Assembly: GCA_022360415.1 (NCBI GenBank)
Contig: JAKSDB010000123.1
Coordinates: 1 to 14,484, forward strand
Direction of reading: 5' to 3'
DNA length: 14,484 nucleotides
Source of the DNA: Chlorobiales bacterium
GTDB lineage: Bacteria; Bacteroidota; Chlorobiia; Chlorobiales; Chlorobiaceae
Shown here: in pieces, positions 7,250 through 13,824 of the stretch
Position numbering within the stretch: position 1 is the first letter of the stretch
Layout of the letters: every line of letters begins with the position of its first letter
The notes under the pieces: model-generated
What the model was told of the DNA's origin: nothing
Databases searched by the model: none
What the model saw: the letters and a program-made list of their open reading frames with translations, nothing else
Translations under genes and position numbers: made by a program

Positions 7250-7762
7250 TCACCTCGTCTCGATCACCTTGACACTCCGGTTGTTGCCGGAATTACTGTC
7301 TTCAAAATTTTCCGGTTTTACGGCGACCGTAATCGTATATTTTCCGGGGACATTGCCCGACATGACAGAAGCGGAAAACGCCGCGCCGGTCTGCCCGGGA
7401 TCAAGGGCTTTTTTATGAAAATCCCGACCTTTGAACACATCTTTCCCCGACCTGTCTTTTACTGTCACATCGATACCGTAGGTACCGGCACGAACTATAC
7501 CGATATTCTGGCAGAAAACATGTAACGTAAAAGGTTTCCCTGCAACAGGAACAAGCGGCTGTACCTCGATGCCCGACACCATGATATCAGGCATAATCCC
7601 TGAACGGGCCCAGCTTCTCTCCCGCTGTATGGCATCGGAAGACGATCCGGCAATACGGTAATCGTTCATAAGAAATACCAGTGAGGCAAGAAGCAGCAGT
7701 ATTGCGAGAATAACGCCGATCCTGCGCTTTTTCGAGCCCGGACTTTCTATGAAAAGTATCAC
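7250..7762 (-). CDS. Membrane-anchored CARDB-domain protein
   Basis: This encodes 170 residues with no assigned specific function. A basic KKRR is followed by one hydrophobic segment (about 14-32), which should anchor the protein in the inner membrane with the rest in the periplasm. Residues about 57-167 form a single Ig-like CARDB-type domain: PDIMVSGIEVQP, then alternating beta strands with NIG, an LDPG turn, VPGKYTITVAV, and the diagnostic NSGNNRSVKV end. CARDB domains are extracytoplasmic beta-sandwich modules found in surface and adhesion-related proteins. The start is a GTG at 7762, the only one available after an in-frame stop upstream; GGA lies three bases before it. It follows the arginine decarboxylase by 51 bp on the same strand and is probably co-transcribed, but a functional link is not obvious. 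Confidence 0.82.
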   Translation of the reverse strand: MILFIESPGSKKRRIGVILAILLLLASLVFLMNDYRIAGSSSDAIQRERSWARSGIMPDIMVSGIEVQPLVPVAGKPFTLHVFCQNIGIVRAGTYGIDVTVKDRSGKDVFKGRDFHKKALDPGQTGAAFSASVMSGNVPGKYTITVAVKPENFEDSNSGNNRSVKVIETR

Positions 7763-7813
7763 TGTTCCGAGTTAGATTGTTCAGGTCGGGTTTGACGACT
7801 TTTCCGGGACCCC

Positions 7814-8470
7814 TCAATTCCCCTGTTTACCGTTGACAGGGTAGACAAAGTCGATAAAACCAAGTGCGGCAAGGGCTACTCCATAACGTTTTTTTATGTA
7901 GAGAGAGGTCACATCAAACATCATTTCGCCCTGTTGCCTCAGCCCCCTGATATTCAGCTCATGCTGAAGTGATGCCGTCAGTTGCTTTACCGCTTCGTTG
8001 CGCGCTGTTCCAGGAGAAACCTTCTTGTCTTCATAAATCCTCTCGTATTCTGCGGCAAAACCTCCAACAGCTTTACCGGCAGCATCAACAGCCCAAACCC
8101 TGCCGACGCCTGCTGCCACAGTGTTCCCCTGAACACTGCCTGCCTTGGCCATAATTGCTTCCAGAACAGCACCATGATGAAACAATGCTCTGGCCTTTTC
8201 AAAAGAAATTTCCCTCGCTTCAGGAGGAAGTACCGAGGTGTAATAGACAACGTTGAAGTTTTCTATACCGGCATCGAGCAACGCAAGATCATAAGAAAAT
8301 GTCTCAAAAGGGTCCGGCGGAATTCCCTGGTCGGATTCACCGGTTCCGGTTGTAACAAAATAGGTAACGGGAATCCGGCAGCCGAAACGCTCGTCTGCCC
8401 GAAGCAACGGCAAAGCTGTGTTATATGCAAACAACAGCGCTGCGACAAAAATACAATACCTGAATTTCAT
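7814..8470 (-). CDS. Pyruvoyl-dependent arginine decarboxylase (AaxB-type) with apparent signal peptide
   Basis: This 218-residue protein belongs to the pyruvoyl-dependent arginine decarboxylases, which convert arginine to agmatine plus CO2. The match to chlamydial AaxB is extensive by memory: GTGESDQGIPPDPFETFSYD (42-61), GIENFNVVYYTSVLPPEA (68-85), HHGAVLEAIMA, GVGRVWAVD and SLQHELNIR. The proenzyme should self-cleave at Thr78-Ser79 in YTSVLP, turning Ser79 into the pyruvoyl group; Glu141 in AAEYE fits the catalytic acid. Compared with AaxB there are about 27 extra N-terminal residues (MKFRYCIFVAALLFAYNTAL followed by PLLRA) that look like a signal peptide or anchor. No later ATG exists before residue 107; in-frame TTG codons at 20 and 22 are the only nearer alternatives. 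SD is weak. It precedes the CARDB gene; a palindromic repeat lies 42 bp upstream. Confidence 0.93.
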   Translation of the reverse strand: MKFRYCIFVAALLFAYNTALPLLRADERFGCRIPVTYFVTTGTGESDQGIPPDPFETFSYDLALLDAGIENFNVVYYTSVLPPEAREISFEKARALFHHGAVLEAIMAKAGSVQGNTVAAGVGRVWAVDAAGKAVGGFAAEYERIYEDKKVSPGTARNEAVKQLTASLQHELNIRGLRQQGEMMFDVTSLYIKKRYGVALAALGFIDFVYPVNGKQGN

Positions 8471-8511
8471 GCTGTATCACGACACTCTGTGATTGTCAGA
8501 AAAAAAACTTT

Positions 8512-8656
8512 ACGGCACCTCTATAAATTTGTTCCGCGACCTGATTACTTCGTTGTGCGGTGCTCGGAATCCTCATGTACTCGCGTGTACACTCCGGTTC
8601 CTGCGCTCCGTCCGCCTTGTACTCAAGCCGCTCACGACAATTTATAGAGGTGCCCT
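8512..8656. repeat. Palindromic MITE-like repeat element, copy 1
   Basis: The 145 bp element is bounded by near-perfect terminal inverted repeats: GGCACCTCTATAAATTTGT on the left and, reverse-complemented on the right, GGCACCTCTATAAATTGT. Its core contains ATCCTCATGTAC, CGTGTACACTCCGG and GCTCCGTCCGCCTTGTA, all of which recur in the same order in copy 2 at 9551-9701. It has no ORF of its own. The right end starts directly after the TPR gene stop codon, and the left end is 42 bp upstream of the arginine decarboxylase start. A short CTTTA occurs on both flanks but offset by one base from the repeat end, so a target duplication is not established. Confidence 0.88.
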
Positions 8657-9223
8657 TTATCTGGATTTTTTCTCATTCTTGTGCTGTTTTTCGTTCCCGT
8701 CACCCCACGATATTCCGTTTTCTTCAAGCCAGTTGCGGGCAGTAGGATCACCGAGCCTTGCCGCAGTTTTCAGATCGGCAATCTCTCCTTCGCTGTCATT
8801 GAGTCTGGCATGGTTCATCGCACGGATAACATATGCTTCGGTATCCTCAGGGTTCAGCTCGATAACCTTGTCGAAATCTGCCCCCGCCTCATGGTACTGT
8901 TCAAAATAATGGTAAATAAATCCCCGGTTGTAATAGGCTTCGATGTACGCAGAGTCTATAACTATCGCCTGATTGAAATCGGCAAGCGCCTCCTGGAGTT
9001 CTCCTCTGTTTCCATAGACGTAGCCGCGGTGGAGATATGCTTCGGCCAATTCCGGATCTTTTTCAATGGCTTTTGTAAAATCTTCAAGGGCTCCCTCGAA
9101 ATCTTCATTTTTAAGCTTTTCTATACCGTTTTCATTAAGCTCCCCGGCACTCGGGCCACACGCAACGAAAGCCATACAGATAACCAGAAGAAAAAAAGAC
9201 AGAACACTTTTGTAATGCATCAT
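8657..9223 (-). CDS. TPR-repeat lipoprotein
   Basis: This encodes 188 residues from the ATG at 9223 (another ATG at 9220 and a GTG at 9232 are possible; GAGAG lies about 9 bases upstream). The N-terminus is a lipoprotein signal, with a hydrophobic run ending in AFVAC and Cys22 as the lipidation site followed by GPS. About four tetratricopeptide repeats follow: ELNENGIEKLKNEDFEGALE, AYLHRGYVYGNRGELQEALA, AYYNRGFIYHYFEQYHEA and AYVIRAMNHARLNDSEGEI, each with the usual small/aromatic pattern. A Lys-rich tail ends the protein. TPRs are protein-interaction scaffolds, so it is probably an envelope scaffold, partner unknown. Its stop codon is immediately adjacent to repeat copy 1. Confidence 0.9.
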   Translation of the reverse strand: MMHYKSVLSFFLLVICMAFVACGPSAGELNENGIEKLKNEDFEGALEDFTKAIEKDPELAEAYLHRGYVYGNRGELQEALADFNQAIVIDSAYIEAYYNRGFIYHYFEQYHEAGADFDKVIELNPEDTEAYVIRAMNHARLNDSEGEIADLKTAARLGDPTARNWLEENGISWGDGNEKQHKNEKKSR

Positions 9224-9252
9224 AGTAAACACTCTCGAAATTTACCTGGAAG

Positions 9253-9284
9253 AAAAGGATGAACGTCTACGTTCAGGATAAGAA
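9253..9284 (-). terminator. Weak hairpin downstream of the four-cysteine gene
   Basis: On the minus strand TGAACG-TAGA-CGTTCA forms a 6-bp stem and is followed by a pyrimidine-rich CCTTTTCTTCC tract. It could end transcription coming from the small gene at 9382-9549, but the stem is short and the T-run is interrupted, so this is only a suggestion. Confidence 0.25.
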
Positions 9285-9381
9285 GATAATCAACTTCACA
9301 CCAAATACGATGATCTCCAGACATAAATACGGATATAGCGTTGTTTCATTTTTGAAAAAACTGCCTGCCTCTCCGGCGATT

Positions 9382-9549
9382 TCATTCTATCGAAACCCGT
9401 GAGATCCTGGCCGGTTTGCACAGATACCTTTTCTCTCTTGAAGCCCTTGCACATTTTTCACAGACATATCTTGGTTTTGCAACCACTTTCACCACACTCC
9501 GGAGGTTCTTCTCTATTTCCTTTTTCTTCAGTTGACATAACGTTTTCAT
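9382..9549 (-). CDS. Small four-cysteine (zinc-ribbon-like) conserved protein
   Basis: This encodes 55 residues: MKTLCQLKKKEIEKNLRSVV, then KPRYVCEKCARASREKRYLCKP. Cysteines at 5, 30, 33 and 44 suggest a small metal-binding knuckle; I recall similar short proteins with a YVCxKCxR...LCKP pattern in other bacteria, always unassigned, so I give no function. The frame remains open to 9624, but the extra 25 codons would be encoded by the repeat element and look non-protein-like; MKTLCQLKKK matches the usual start. The ATG at 9549 is preceded by GAGGTG with a five-base spacer, and that SD lies inside the terminal inverted repeat of element copy 2. It is followed by the TPR gene 158 bp further on. 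Confidence 0.8.
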   Translation of the reverse strand: MKTLCQLKKKEIEKNLRSVVKVVAKPRYVCEKCARASREKRYLCKPARISRVSIE

Positions 9550-9550
9550 A

Positions 9551-9701
9551 AGGGCACCTCTCTTTATTTGCCGCGCACCCCGGTTCCTTCGTCGTCCCGA
9601 CCTTGTCGGGATTGAAATCCTCATGTACTATGTCGTGTACACTCCGGGTTCTCTGGCTCCGTCCGCCTTGTAGCGCTCTCGACAATAAATAGAGGCGCCC
9701 T
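9551..9701. repeat. Palindromic MITE-like repeat element, copy 2
   Basis: The 151 bp element has terminal inverted repeats AGGGCACCTCTCTTTATT and, reverse-complemented at the other end, AGGGCGCCTCTATTTATT. It shares the ordered core blocks ATCCTCATGTACT, CGTGTACACTCCGG and GCTCCGTCCGCCTTGTA, and the CGACAAT end block, with copy 1 at 8512-8656. It also contains an internal perfect hairpin, TCCCGAC-CTT-GTCGGGA. It lies between the second TPM gene (stop at 9734) and the four-cysteine gene (ATG at 9549), in the same orientation as copy 1 when judged by the core blocks. No transposase is present, so it would be a non-autonomous element or a structured repeat. Confidence 0.88.
9555..9560 (-). promoter_or_regulatory. 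Ribosome binding site supplied by the repeat element
   Basis: The minus strand reads GAGGTG, then CCCTT, then the ATG of the four-cysteine gene at 9549. GAGGTG matches six bases of the canonical SD core, and the spacing from GAGG to the ATG is 7 bases, which is optimal. The motif is an integral part of the terminal inverted repeat (the same CACCTC occurs at both ends of both copies). Confidence 0.6.
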
Positions 9702-9733
9702 AAATAAAGGTACCCATAAACAACCTCAAACAT

Positions 9734-10372
9734 TCAATGGCCGATAATAACTGAATCGCCAAGCTCGTTTCTATTGTCAGGGCCGGCGGGAAAATACCTT
9801 TCAAGGACATCCCCGCACAGGTCGATCGCCCGGCAGATAGCGGAAACCTGTTTTTTCTCCTTTATTCCATCCGTAATCATAGAGGTTATCTCCTTCCATG
9901 CAGACCTGTCGACCCTGCTGTTGATACCTTTGTCTCCAAGCACCCACACAAGGTGCTCGAAAAGAGATATATAGATCAGTATACCGGTATGGTTTTTTGT
10001 ATTGTACACCTCTTTTTTATAGAAAGAGCCTATTGCGGCTTCCTCAACCTCCTCTTCCATGTCTGAACGGCTCACAAACAGGCGTTTGAGGGGAAACAAC
10101 CGCTTGATAAGTTCATTGCTTAACGCAAAAAAAAGCAAGAAAAATCCCAGAAAGTACCACATGGTTTCCAGGCCCGTCAGCAGTGCCGCCGACACGCCTC
10201 CCGCCACACCGAAAAGGATACCGCCCATTATGCCGGCAAGGGGATAATGATGGCTGGAAGAGACAACCATGATAACAATTTCCCCTTCTGTTCGTTTCTC
10301 TGCCTCACGTATCTTCTCCGCAATCAGGGCTCTGTCATCTTCAGAGAGAAATTTTCGTACAAGATCCTGCAT
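9734..10372 (-). CDS. TPM-domain membrane protein (second of the pair)
   Basis: This encodes 212 residues resembling TPM (TLP18.3/Psb32/MOLO-1) proteins. The N-terminal half DDRALIAEKIREAEKRTEGEIVIMVV starts the domain, which is then interrupted by two hydrophobic segments (about 46-67 and 70-86). The domain resumes with MEEEVEEAAIGSFYKKEVYNTKNHTGILIYISLFEHLVWVLGDKGINSRV and a C-terminal helical part. This split layout, with a hairpin of membrane helices inside the domain, is common among short YgcG relatives. Its molecular role is not established. SD GGAA lies 6 bases before the ATG. It follows the Gly-rich TPM gene by 33 bp and is the third gene of the lemA operon. Confidence 0.85.
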   Translation of the reverse strand: MQDLVRKFLSEDDRALIAEKIREAEKRTEGEIVIMVVSSSHHYPLAGIMGGILFGVAGGVSAALLTGLETMWYFLGFFLLFFALSNELIKRLFPLKRLFVSRSDMEEEVEEAAIGSFYKKEVYNTKNHTGILIYISLFEHLVWVLGDKGINSRVDRSAWKEITSMITDGIKEKKQVSAICRAIDLCGDVLERYFPAGPDNRNELGDSVIIGH

Positions 10373-10405
10373 ACACTTTCCGTGTGTTTTGTATAAGCCC
10401 GCCTT

Positions 10406-11185
10406 TCACCAACTGCCGGAAGCTCCGCCGCCGCCGAAGCCGCCGCCGCCACCGCTGAACCCCCCGCCGCCGAAACCGCCGCCTCGGCTGCTTCCTCCGT
10501 AAAAACCGCCTGCTCCCGGACCACCTGTAAATATCAGGGGGCCGGAACCACGGCCACTACCGCCACGCGGAATCTGGCTGTAAAAATAGATAATCAGGAT
10601 CAGGATAACCAGGACAGGAAGAAAAGACCCTTCACGCTCTCCGGAACCGTCTTCCTTCTCCATAGCCGAATATTCTCCCTGCACGGCGGCAACGATCAGA
10701 TCGACTCCCCGCATAAAGCCCTCGTCGAATTTCCCTTTCTCAAATAACGGAACGATTTCGTTATCAACGATCCTTCCGGCGGTTAAATCGGTAAGCGCTC
10801 CCTCCAGTCCGTAACCGACCTCTATTCTTGCTTTTCGATCCTTTTTTGCAACCAGCAGCAGCACTCCGTTATCGAACTCTTTCTGTCCAATCTTCCAGGC
10901 TTCCGCAACACGAATGGAAAAGTCTTCCAAAGGTTCTCCTTCGAGGGAGTCAATGGTGAGCACAACAATCTGTGTCGATTCTTTTTTCTCGAGGACTGCA
11001 AGCTTTTCATTGATTTCGATCTCGGCTTCCGCAGAAATCATTGAAGCAAGATCGTTGACCCTTCCGTTCAGCGAAGGAATCTCAACCGCCCGGACAGCCG
11101 AAATAATGAACAGCTGCTGTATGATAATGAGTAAACCGGTACATGCAATATACCGGCCCCTGGTTTTCCGCAAACCCCTCGCCAT
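10406..11185 (-). CDS. YgcG-like TPM-domain protein with Gly-rich C-terminal tail
   Basis: This encodes 259 residues. Residues 1-33 are a signal peptide ending VRA. A TPM domain follows (about 37-172), with the typical GRVNDLASMISAEAE, TQIVVLTIDSLEGEPLEDFSIRVAEAWKIG, DNGVLLLVAKKDRKARIEVGYGLEGALTD and GKFDEGFMRGVD. One membrane helix (about 188-202, LPVLVILILIIYFY) anchors the protein, leaving a 50-residue Gly/Ser tail that ends GGASGSW, the standard ending of this family. The domain would face the periplasm. The ATG directly follows the lemA TAA with no gap, and AGGTTG in the lemA end serves as SD. LemA and TPM genes are often neighbours; their joint function is unknown, with envelope stress or protein quality control suggested in the literature. 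Confidence 0.93.
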   Translation of the reverse strand: MARGLRKTRGRYIACTGLLIIIQQLFIISAVRAVEIPSLNGRVNDLASMISAEAEIEINEKLAVLEKKESTQIVVLTIDSLEGEPLEDFSIRVAEAWKIGQKEFDNGVLLLVAKKDRKARIEVGYGLEGALTDLTAGRIVDNEIVPLFEKGKFDEGFMRGVDLIVAAVQGEYSAMEKEDGSGEREGSFLPVLVILILIIYFYSQIPRGGSGRGSGPLIFTGGPGAGGFYGGSSRGGGFGGGGFSGGGGGFGGGGASGSW

Positions 11186-11773
11186 TTAAAATTCAACCTG
11201 AGGCACCTGTTGTGCTGAAGCGTCTGCCTTGAAATATTCTTTCGGCTCCAAGTGCAGAATAATGCCGTTGGTCAGCGAGTTGGGAAACATCCTGATTGAA
11301 TAGTTGAATGTCTCAACGGCACTGTTATATCGCTGACGCGCGACACTGATCCTGTTTTCCGTTCCCTCAAGCTGGTTCTGCAAATCTCTGAAGTTCTGGT
11401 TTGCTTTCAGCTCCGGATACCGTTCAACGACCACCATGAGCCGGGACAGCATCGACGAGAGCTCTCCCTGTGCACTCTGAAATCTGTCCATTGCGGCCGG
11501 GTCACTGAGCATTTCGGGTGTCAGCTGGACAGAAGAAGCTTTCGAACGCGCCTCGATAACCATTGTAAGCGTTTCCTGCTCAAAATCAGCGGCTCCTTTT
11601 ACGGTTGAAACAAGGTTGGGCACCAGATCACCCCTTCTCTGAAGCTGTGACTCCAGGTCACCCCATGCCTTGTTGACACCTTCTTCGTTTTTCTGCATGG
11701 TATTATACCCGCAGCCGCTGAACATGAAGGCAAGAAAAAAAACAGCAAAAACCTTGATAAAACCCGGTTTCAT
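11186..11773 (-). CDS. lemA: LemA family lipoprotein
   Basis: This encodes 195 residues from the ATG at 11773, which is preceded by a strong SD (AGGAGAAGGG); the longer frame to 11890 is not supported. The N-terminus is a lipoprotein signal with lipobox FSGC and Cys21. A LemA-type helical bundle follows: YNTMQKNEEGVNKAWGDLESQLQRRGDLVPNLVSTVKG, ARSKASSVQ, RLMVVVERYPELKANQNFRDLQNQLEGTENRISVARQRYN and VETFNYSIRMFPN are the family signatures. It is the first gene of the operon with the two TPM genes and diverges from the outer-membrane barrel gene. The protein is thought to sit on the membrane, exposed to the periplasm. Confidence 0.95.
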   Translation of the reverse strand: MKPGFIKVFAVFFLAFMFSGCGYNTMQKNEEGVNKAWGDLESQLQRRGDLVPNLVSTVKGAADFEQETLTMVIEARSKASSVQLTPEMLSDPAAMDRFQSAQGELSSMLSRLMVVVERYPELKANQNFRDLQNQLEGTENRISVARQRYNSAVETFNYSIRMFPNSLTNGIILHLEPKEYFKADASAQQVPQVEF

Positions 11774-11890
11774 AACCCTTCTCCTCGTATTTATCAACTC
11801 TTGATATGATCGTTTGGATTTTTTATAAGCCGCCCATGAAAAATACGGATTTCCGAGACAGTCAGAAAAAAAACAAAGGCATCTCGGCAA

Positions 11891-11920
11891 TTGATTTCTT
11901 CTGTTTTGAAAAAATACACT
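11891..11920 (+). promoter_or_regulatory. Possible promoter for the outer-membrane barrel gene
   Basis: TTGATT (11891-11896) and TACACT (11915-11920) are separated by 18 bp and end 35 bp before the ATG at 11956. The position and spacing fit a housekeeping promoter; both boxes are imperfect. The rest of the 182 bp divergent region to lemA (11773) shows no other clear signal. Confidence 0.3.
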
Positions 11921-11955
11921 ACATTACTTCTTTTATACATCCCCCTGAATCAAAC

Positions 11956-12783
11956 ATGCGATCACCTGCTTTCCTTTTCCTGGCTCTCTTTTTTCTCTTG
12001 CCGACCGACGCGTTCGGGAGTTTCGAACACCGTGGGCCCGATGCTCGCATAGAAGCAATGGGCGGCGCCGGCGCTGCCTTGGAAAACCCTCCTTTCGGCC
12101 CTTTTTACAACCCTGCTGCCGGCAACAGAAGTAACGGTTCTTCTGCCGGTATCTCATACGCCTTACCGTTCGGCGAAAGTTCATTCGACAGTTTTTACGG
12201 AATCCTGCAAACCGGCACGCTCCCATTTGACCGAAATGGCAGCGCATCGATTTCCTGGCAACATTACGGCTCCTCCTTTTACAGCGAATCCTGCACCTAT
12301 GCCACCTACTCAACAAAGATCACAGGTGCAGTCAGAGCAGGAGCGTCGGTCGGCCTTCTCCAAAGGGACAGCCCGGGAAGAGGAACCGAATCCGCCATAG
12401 GAATCAACCTCGGAGTTCTTACCACGTTTTCTCCCTTAGTAAAACTCGGTGCATCGGTTTTCAACCTGAACAAACCCGAAAGCGGCAGGGGAAATGAAAG
12501 CGCTCCCATAACCGCCTTTGCCGGTGCGTCCTACAAACCTGCCGGCAACATCATTGTGAGTGCTGCCATGGAAAAGCCGGAAAAAAAGGAAACCAGACTG
12601 CTGACTGGGGGAGAAGTACGTATCCTGAAGTTCCTGAGCTTACGGGCAGGATTCGCCACCGGCCCATCGACGTTTTCAGGCGGTGCCGGCATTATGTTCA
12701 AGAACGTTCAGGGCGATATCAGCCTTGTCCGACACCCTGAACTTGGCACCGGATCGTGGTATACAATGAGAGTGATATTCTGA
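11956..12783 (+). CDS. PorV/UPF0164-like outer-membrane beta-barrel protein
   Basis: This encodes 275 residues. A signal peptide (MRSPAFLFLALFFLLPTDAF, cleavage near 21) is followed by PDARIEAMGGAGAALENP and YNPAAG, the N-terminal signature of the PorV/PorQ/UPF0164 group of outer-membrane barrels (R-x-x-AMGGA ... NPA). The remainder alternates Gly/Ser/aromatic strands and ends YTMRVIF, with a terminal Phe as expected for the BAM recognition signal. Whether it works in type IX secretion or as a general porin cannot be told from sequence; no other Por genes are near. The frame extends to 11806, but the ATG at 11956 starts the signal peptide and was chosen, although it has no SD. It diverges from lemA. 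Confidence 0.85.
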   Translation: MRSPAFLFLALFFLLPTDAFGSFEHRGPDARIEAMGGAGAALENPPFGPFYNPAAGNRSNGSSAGISYALPFGESSFDSFYGILQTGTLPFDRNGSASISWQHYGSSFYSESCTYATYSTKITGAVRAGASVGLLQRDSPGRGTESAIGINLGVLTTFSPLVKLGASVFNLNKPESGRGNESAPITAFAGASYKPAGNIIVSAAMEKPEKKETRLLTGGEVRILKFLSLRAGFATGPSTFSGGAGIMFKNVQGDISLVRHPELGTGSWYTMRVIF

Positions 12784-12864
12784 AGATGTATCTGGAATTG
12801 AAATCAAAAACCCTTTTCCACAACACCAGTCCCCCAACAACAGCGGTTGAAGAGAACGCAAAAT

Positions 12865-13806
12865 TCAGGCATCGCTCTTCTTGAGAGCGGAGAGAACATC
12901 GGTTACGGTTTGTTCCAGTGTATGTTCAGGCCTCCATTGCAGAAAATCCTCCAAACGCTCAATGGACATGCCGAAATTTCGATACGGGCTTTTACGGGTA
13001 TCGTTAAGCCTGAAATGGAGCGGTTTTCCTGCCTTTTGTTTTGAGACTGCCGACACAGTTCGAGCAACTTCAAGAGCCGTAACCTGTTTGCCGGAACCGA
13101 CATTCATCACTTCCGGCCACTGCTCAGGACTCTTTTTAAGCACTCTGACAATCGCTGAAGCAGCATCGCGCACATCCAGCAAATCGAGCATTTGTCGTCC
13201 ATCGCCAGGCATCGTCACGCTTTTTCCCGTTGCTGCACAATAAGTCAGAACATGGGGCAGTTCACTGTTACTGATTCGGAACATGGGAGAGGGACCGACA
13301 AGCTTGGAAAAACGAAGTGAAACAGTATTCATGCCGGGCACAAGGAGAGCGGTTTGACGGGCAAGCAGCTCAGCTGCATGTTTTCCCATACCATAGAGGG
13401 AAACCGGTGCTGCCGGGTTTCCCTCATTCCATATCGGTGGCTCTGTCCCGTATACTGCCTGACTTGATGCGACAACGAACCCCTTCACGTTCGCTGAAAC
13501 GGCATGAGCGAGAAGGGTTTGTGTAAGCTCAAGTGACGATGCTATTTCGGCAGGGTTTCCGTTTTCGCGACCTCCTGCCGCCAAATGGCAAACAAGATCG
13601 ATTCCCTCCAGTGACATGTCCCCCCGGACCAGTTTTTCCAGATCGGCAAAAACAACTTCCTGCGGAATCCAGGAATATTTTCCAGATGTAAAACGCTCAG
13701 GTTTTCTCACCAGAGCAGTAATTTCTGTAACAACAGTAGATGCATGGAGGGCTTTTAGTGTAACGCCGCCAAGGTAGCCATTTCCCCCCGTTACGAGAAC
13801 GTGCAT
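12865..13806 (-). CDS. NAD-dependent epimerase/dehydratase (extended SDR)
   Basis: This encodes 313 residues. The N-terminus MHVLVTGGNGYLGG carries the TGGxGxxG dinucleotide-binding loop (6-13). HLAAGG (74-79) is an SDR core motif, ASSQAVYG holds the catalytic Ser (114/115), and Y138-x-x-x-K142 (YGMGK) is the active pair. MNVGSGKQVTALEVARTV near the C-terminus is typical of extended SDRs such as UDP-hexose epimerases. Substrate is not identifiable. The gene lies 18 bp downstream of the ATP-grasp gene and is probably in the same transcript. No SD is visible before the ATG. The only hairpin near the 3' end (CGCTCT/AGAGCG) is inside the coding sequence. Confidence 0.92.
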   Translation of the reverse strand: MHVLVTGGNGYLGGVTLKALHASTVVTEITALVRKPERFTSGKYSWIPQEVVFADLEKLVRGDMSLEGIDLVCHLAAGGRENGNPAEIASSLELTQTLLAHAVSANVKGFVVASSQAVYGTEPPIWNEGNPAAPVSLYGMGKHAAELLARQTALLVPGMNTVSLRFSKLVGPSPMFRISNSELPHVLTYCAATGKSVTMPGDGRQMLDLLDVRDAASAIVRVLKKSPEQWPEVMNVGSGKQVTALEVARTVSAVSKQKAGKPLHFRLNDTRKSPYRNFGMSIERLEDFLQWRPEHTLEQTVTDVLSALKKSDA

Positions 13807-13824
13807 GAATAAAAAGGTATCGTT

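Noticed and set aside
7982..8647. 221-codon + strand ORF over the arginine decarboxylase
   Set aside because: Antisense to a strongly recognisable enzyme and runs into the repeat element; no family motifs.
8508..8659. CTTTA on both sides of repeat copy 1 as a target-site duplication
   Set aside because: The left copy is one base away from the repeat end and the right copy overlaps the TPR stop codon and the element terminus; copy 2 has no matching duplication.
8681..9262. 193-codon ORF on the + strand antisense to the TPR gene
   Set aside because: The minus-strand frame has a lipoprotein signal and clear TPR repeats; the antisense frame is a shadow without recognisable motifs.
9550..9624. 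25-codon N-terminal extension of the four-cysteine gene
   Set aside because: It is encoded by the repeat element, is Arg-rich and does not resemble a protein start; the ATG at 9549 has a proper SD.
10269..10502. Proline-rich + strand ORF ending in PPPP runs
   Set aside because: It is the antisense reading of the GGN triplets that code the Gly-rich tail of the TPM protein.
12871..12888. Inverted repeat CGCTCT/AGAGCG near the end of the SDR gene as a terminator
   Set aside because: It lies within the coding sequence and has no T-run on either side.
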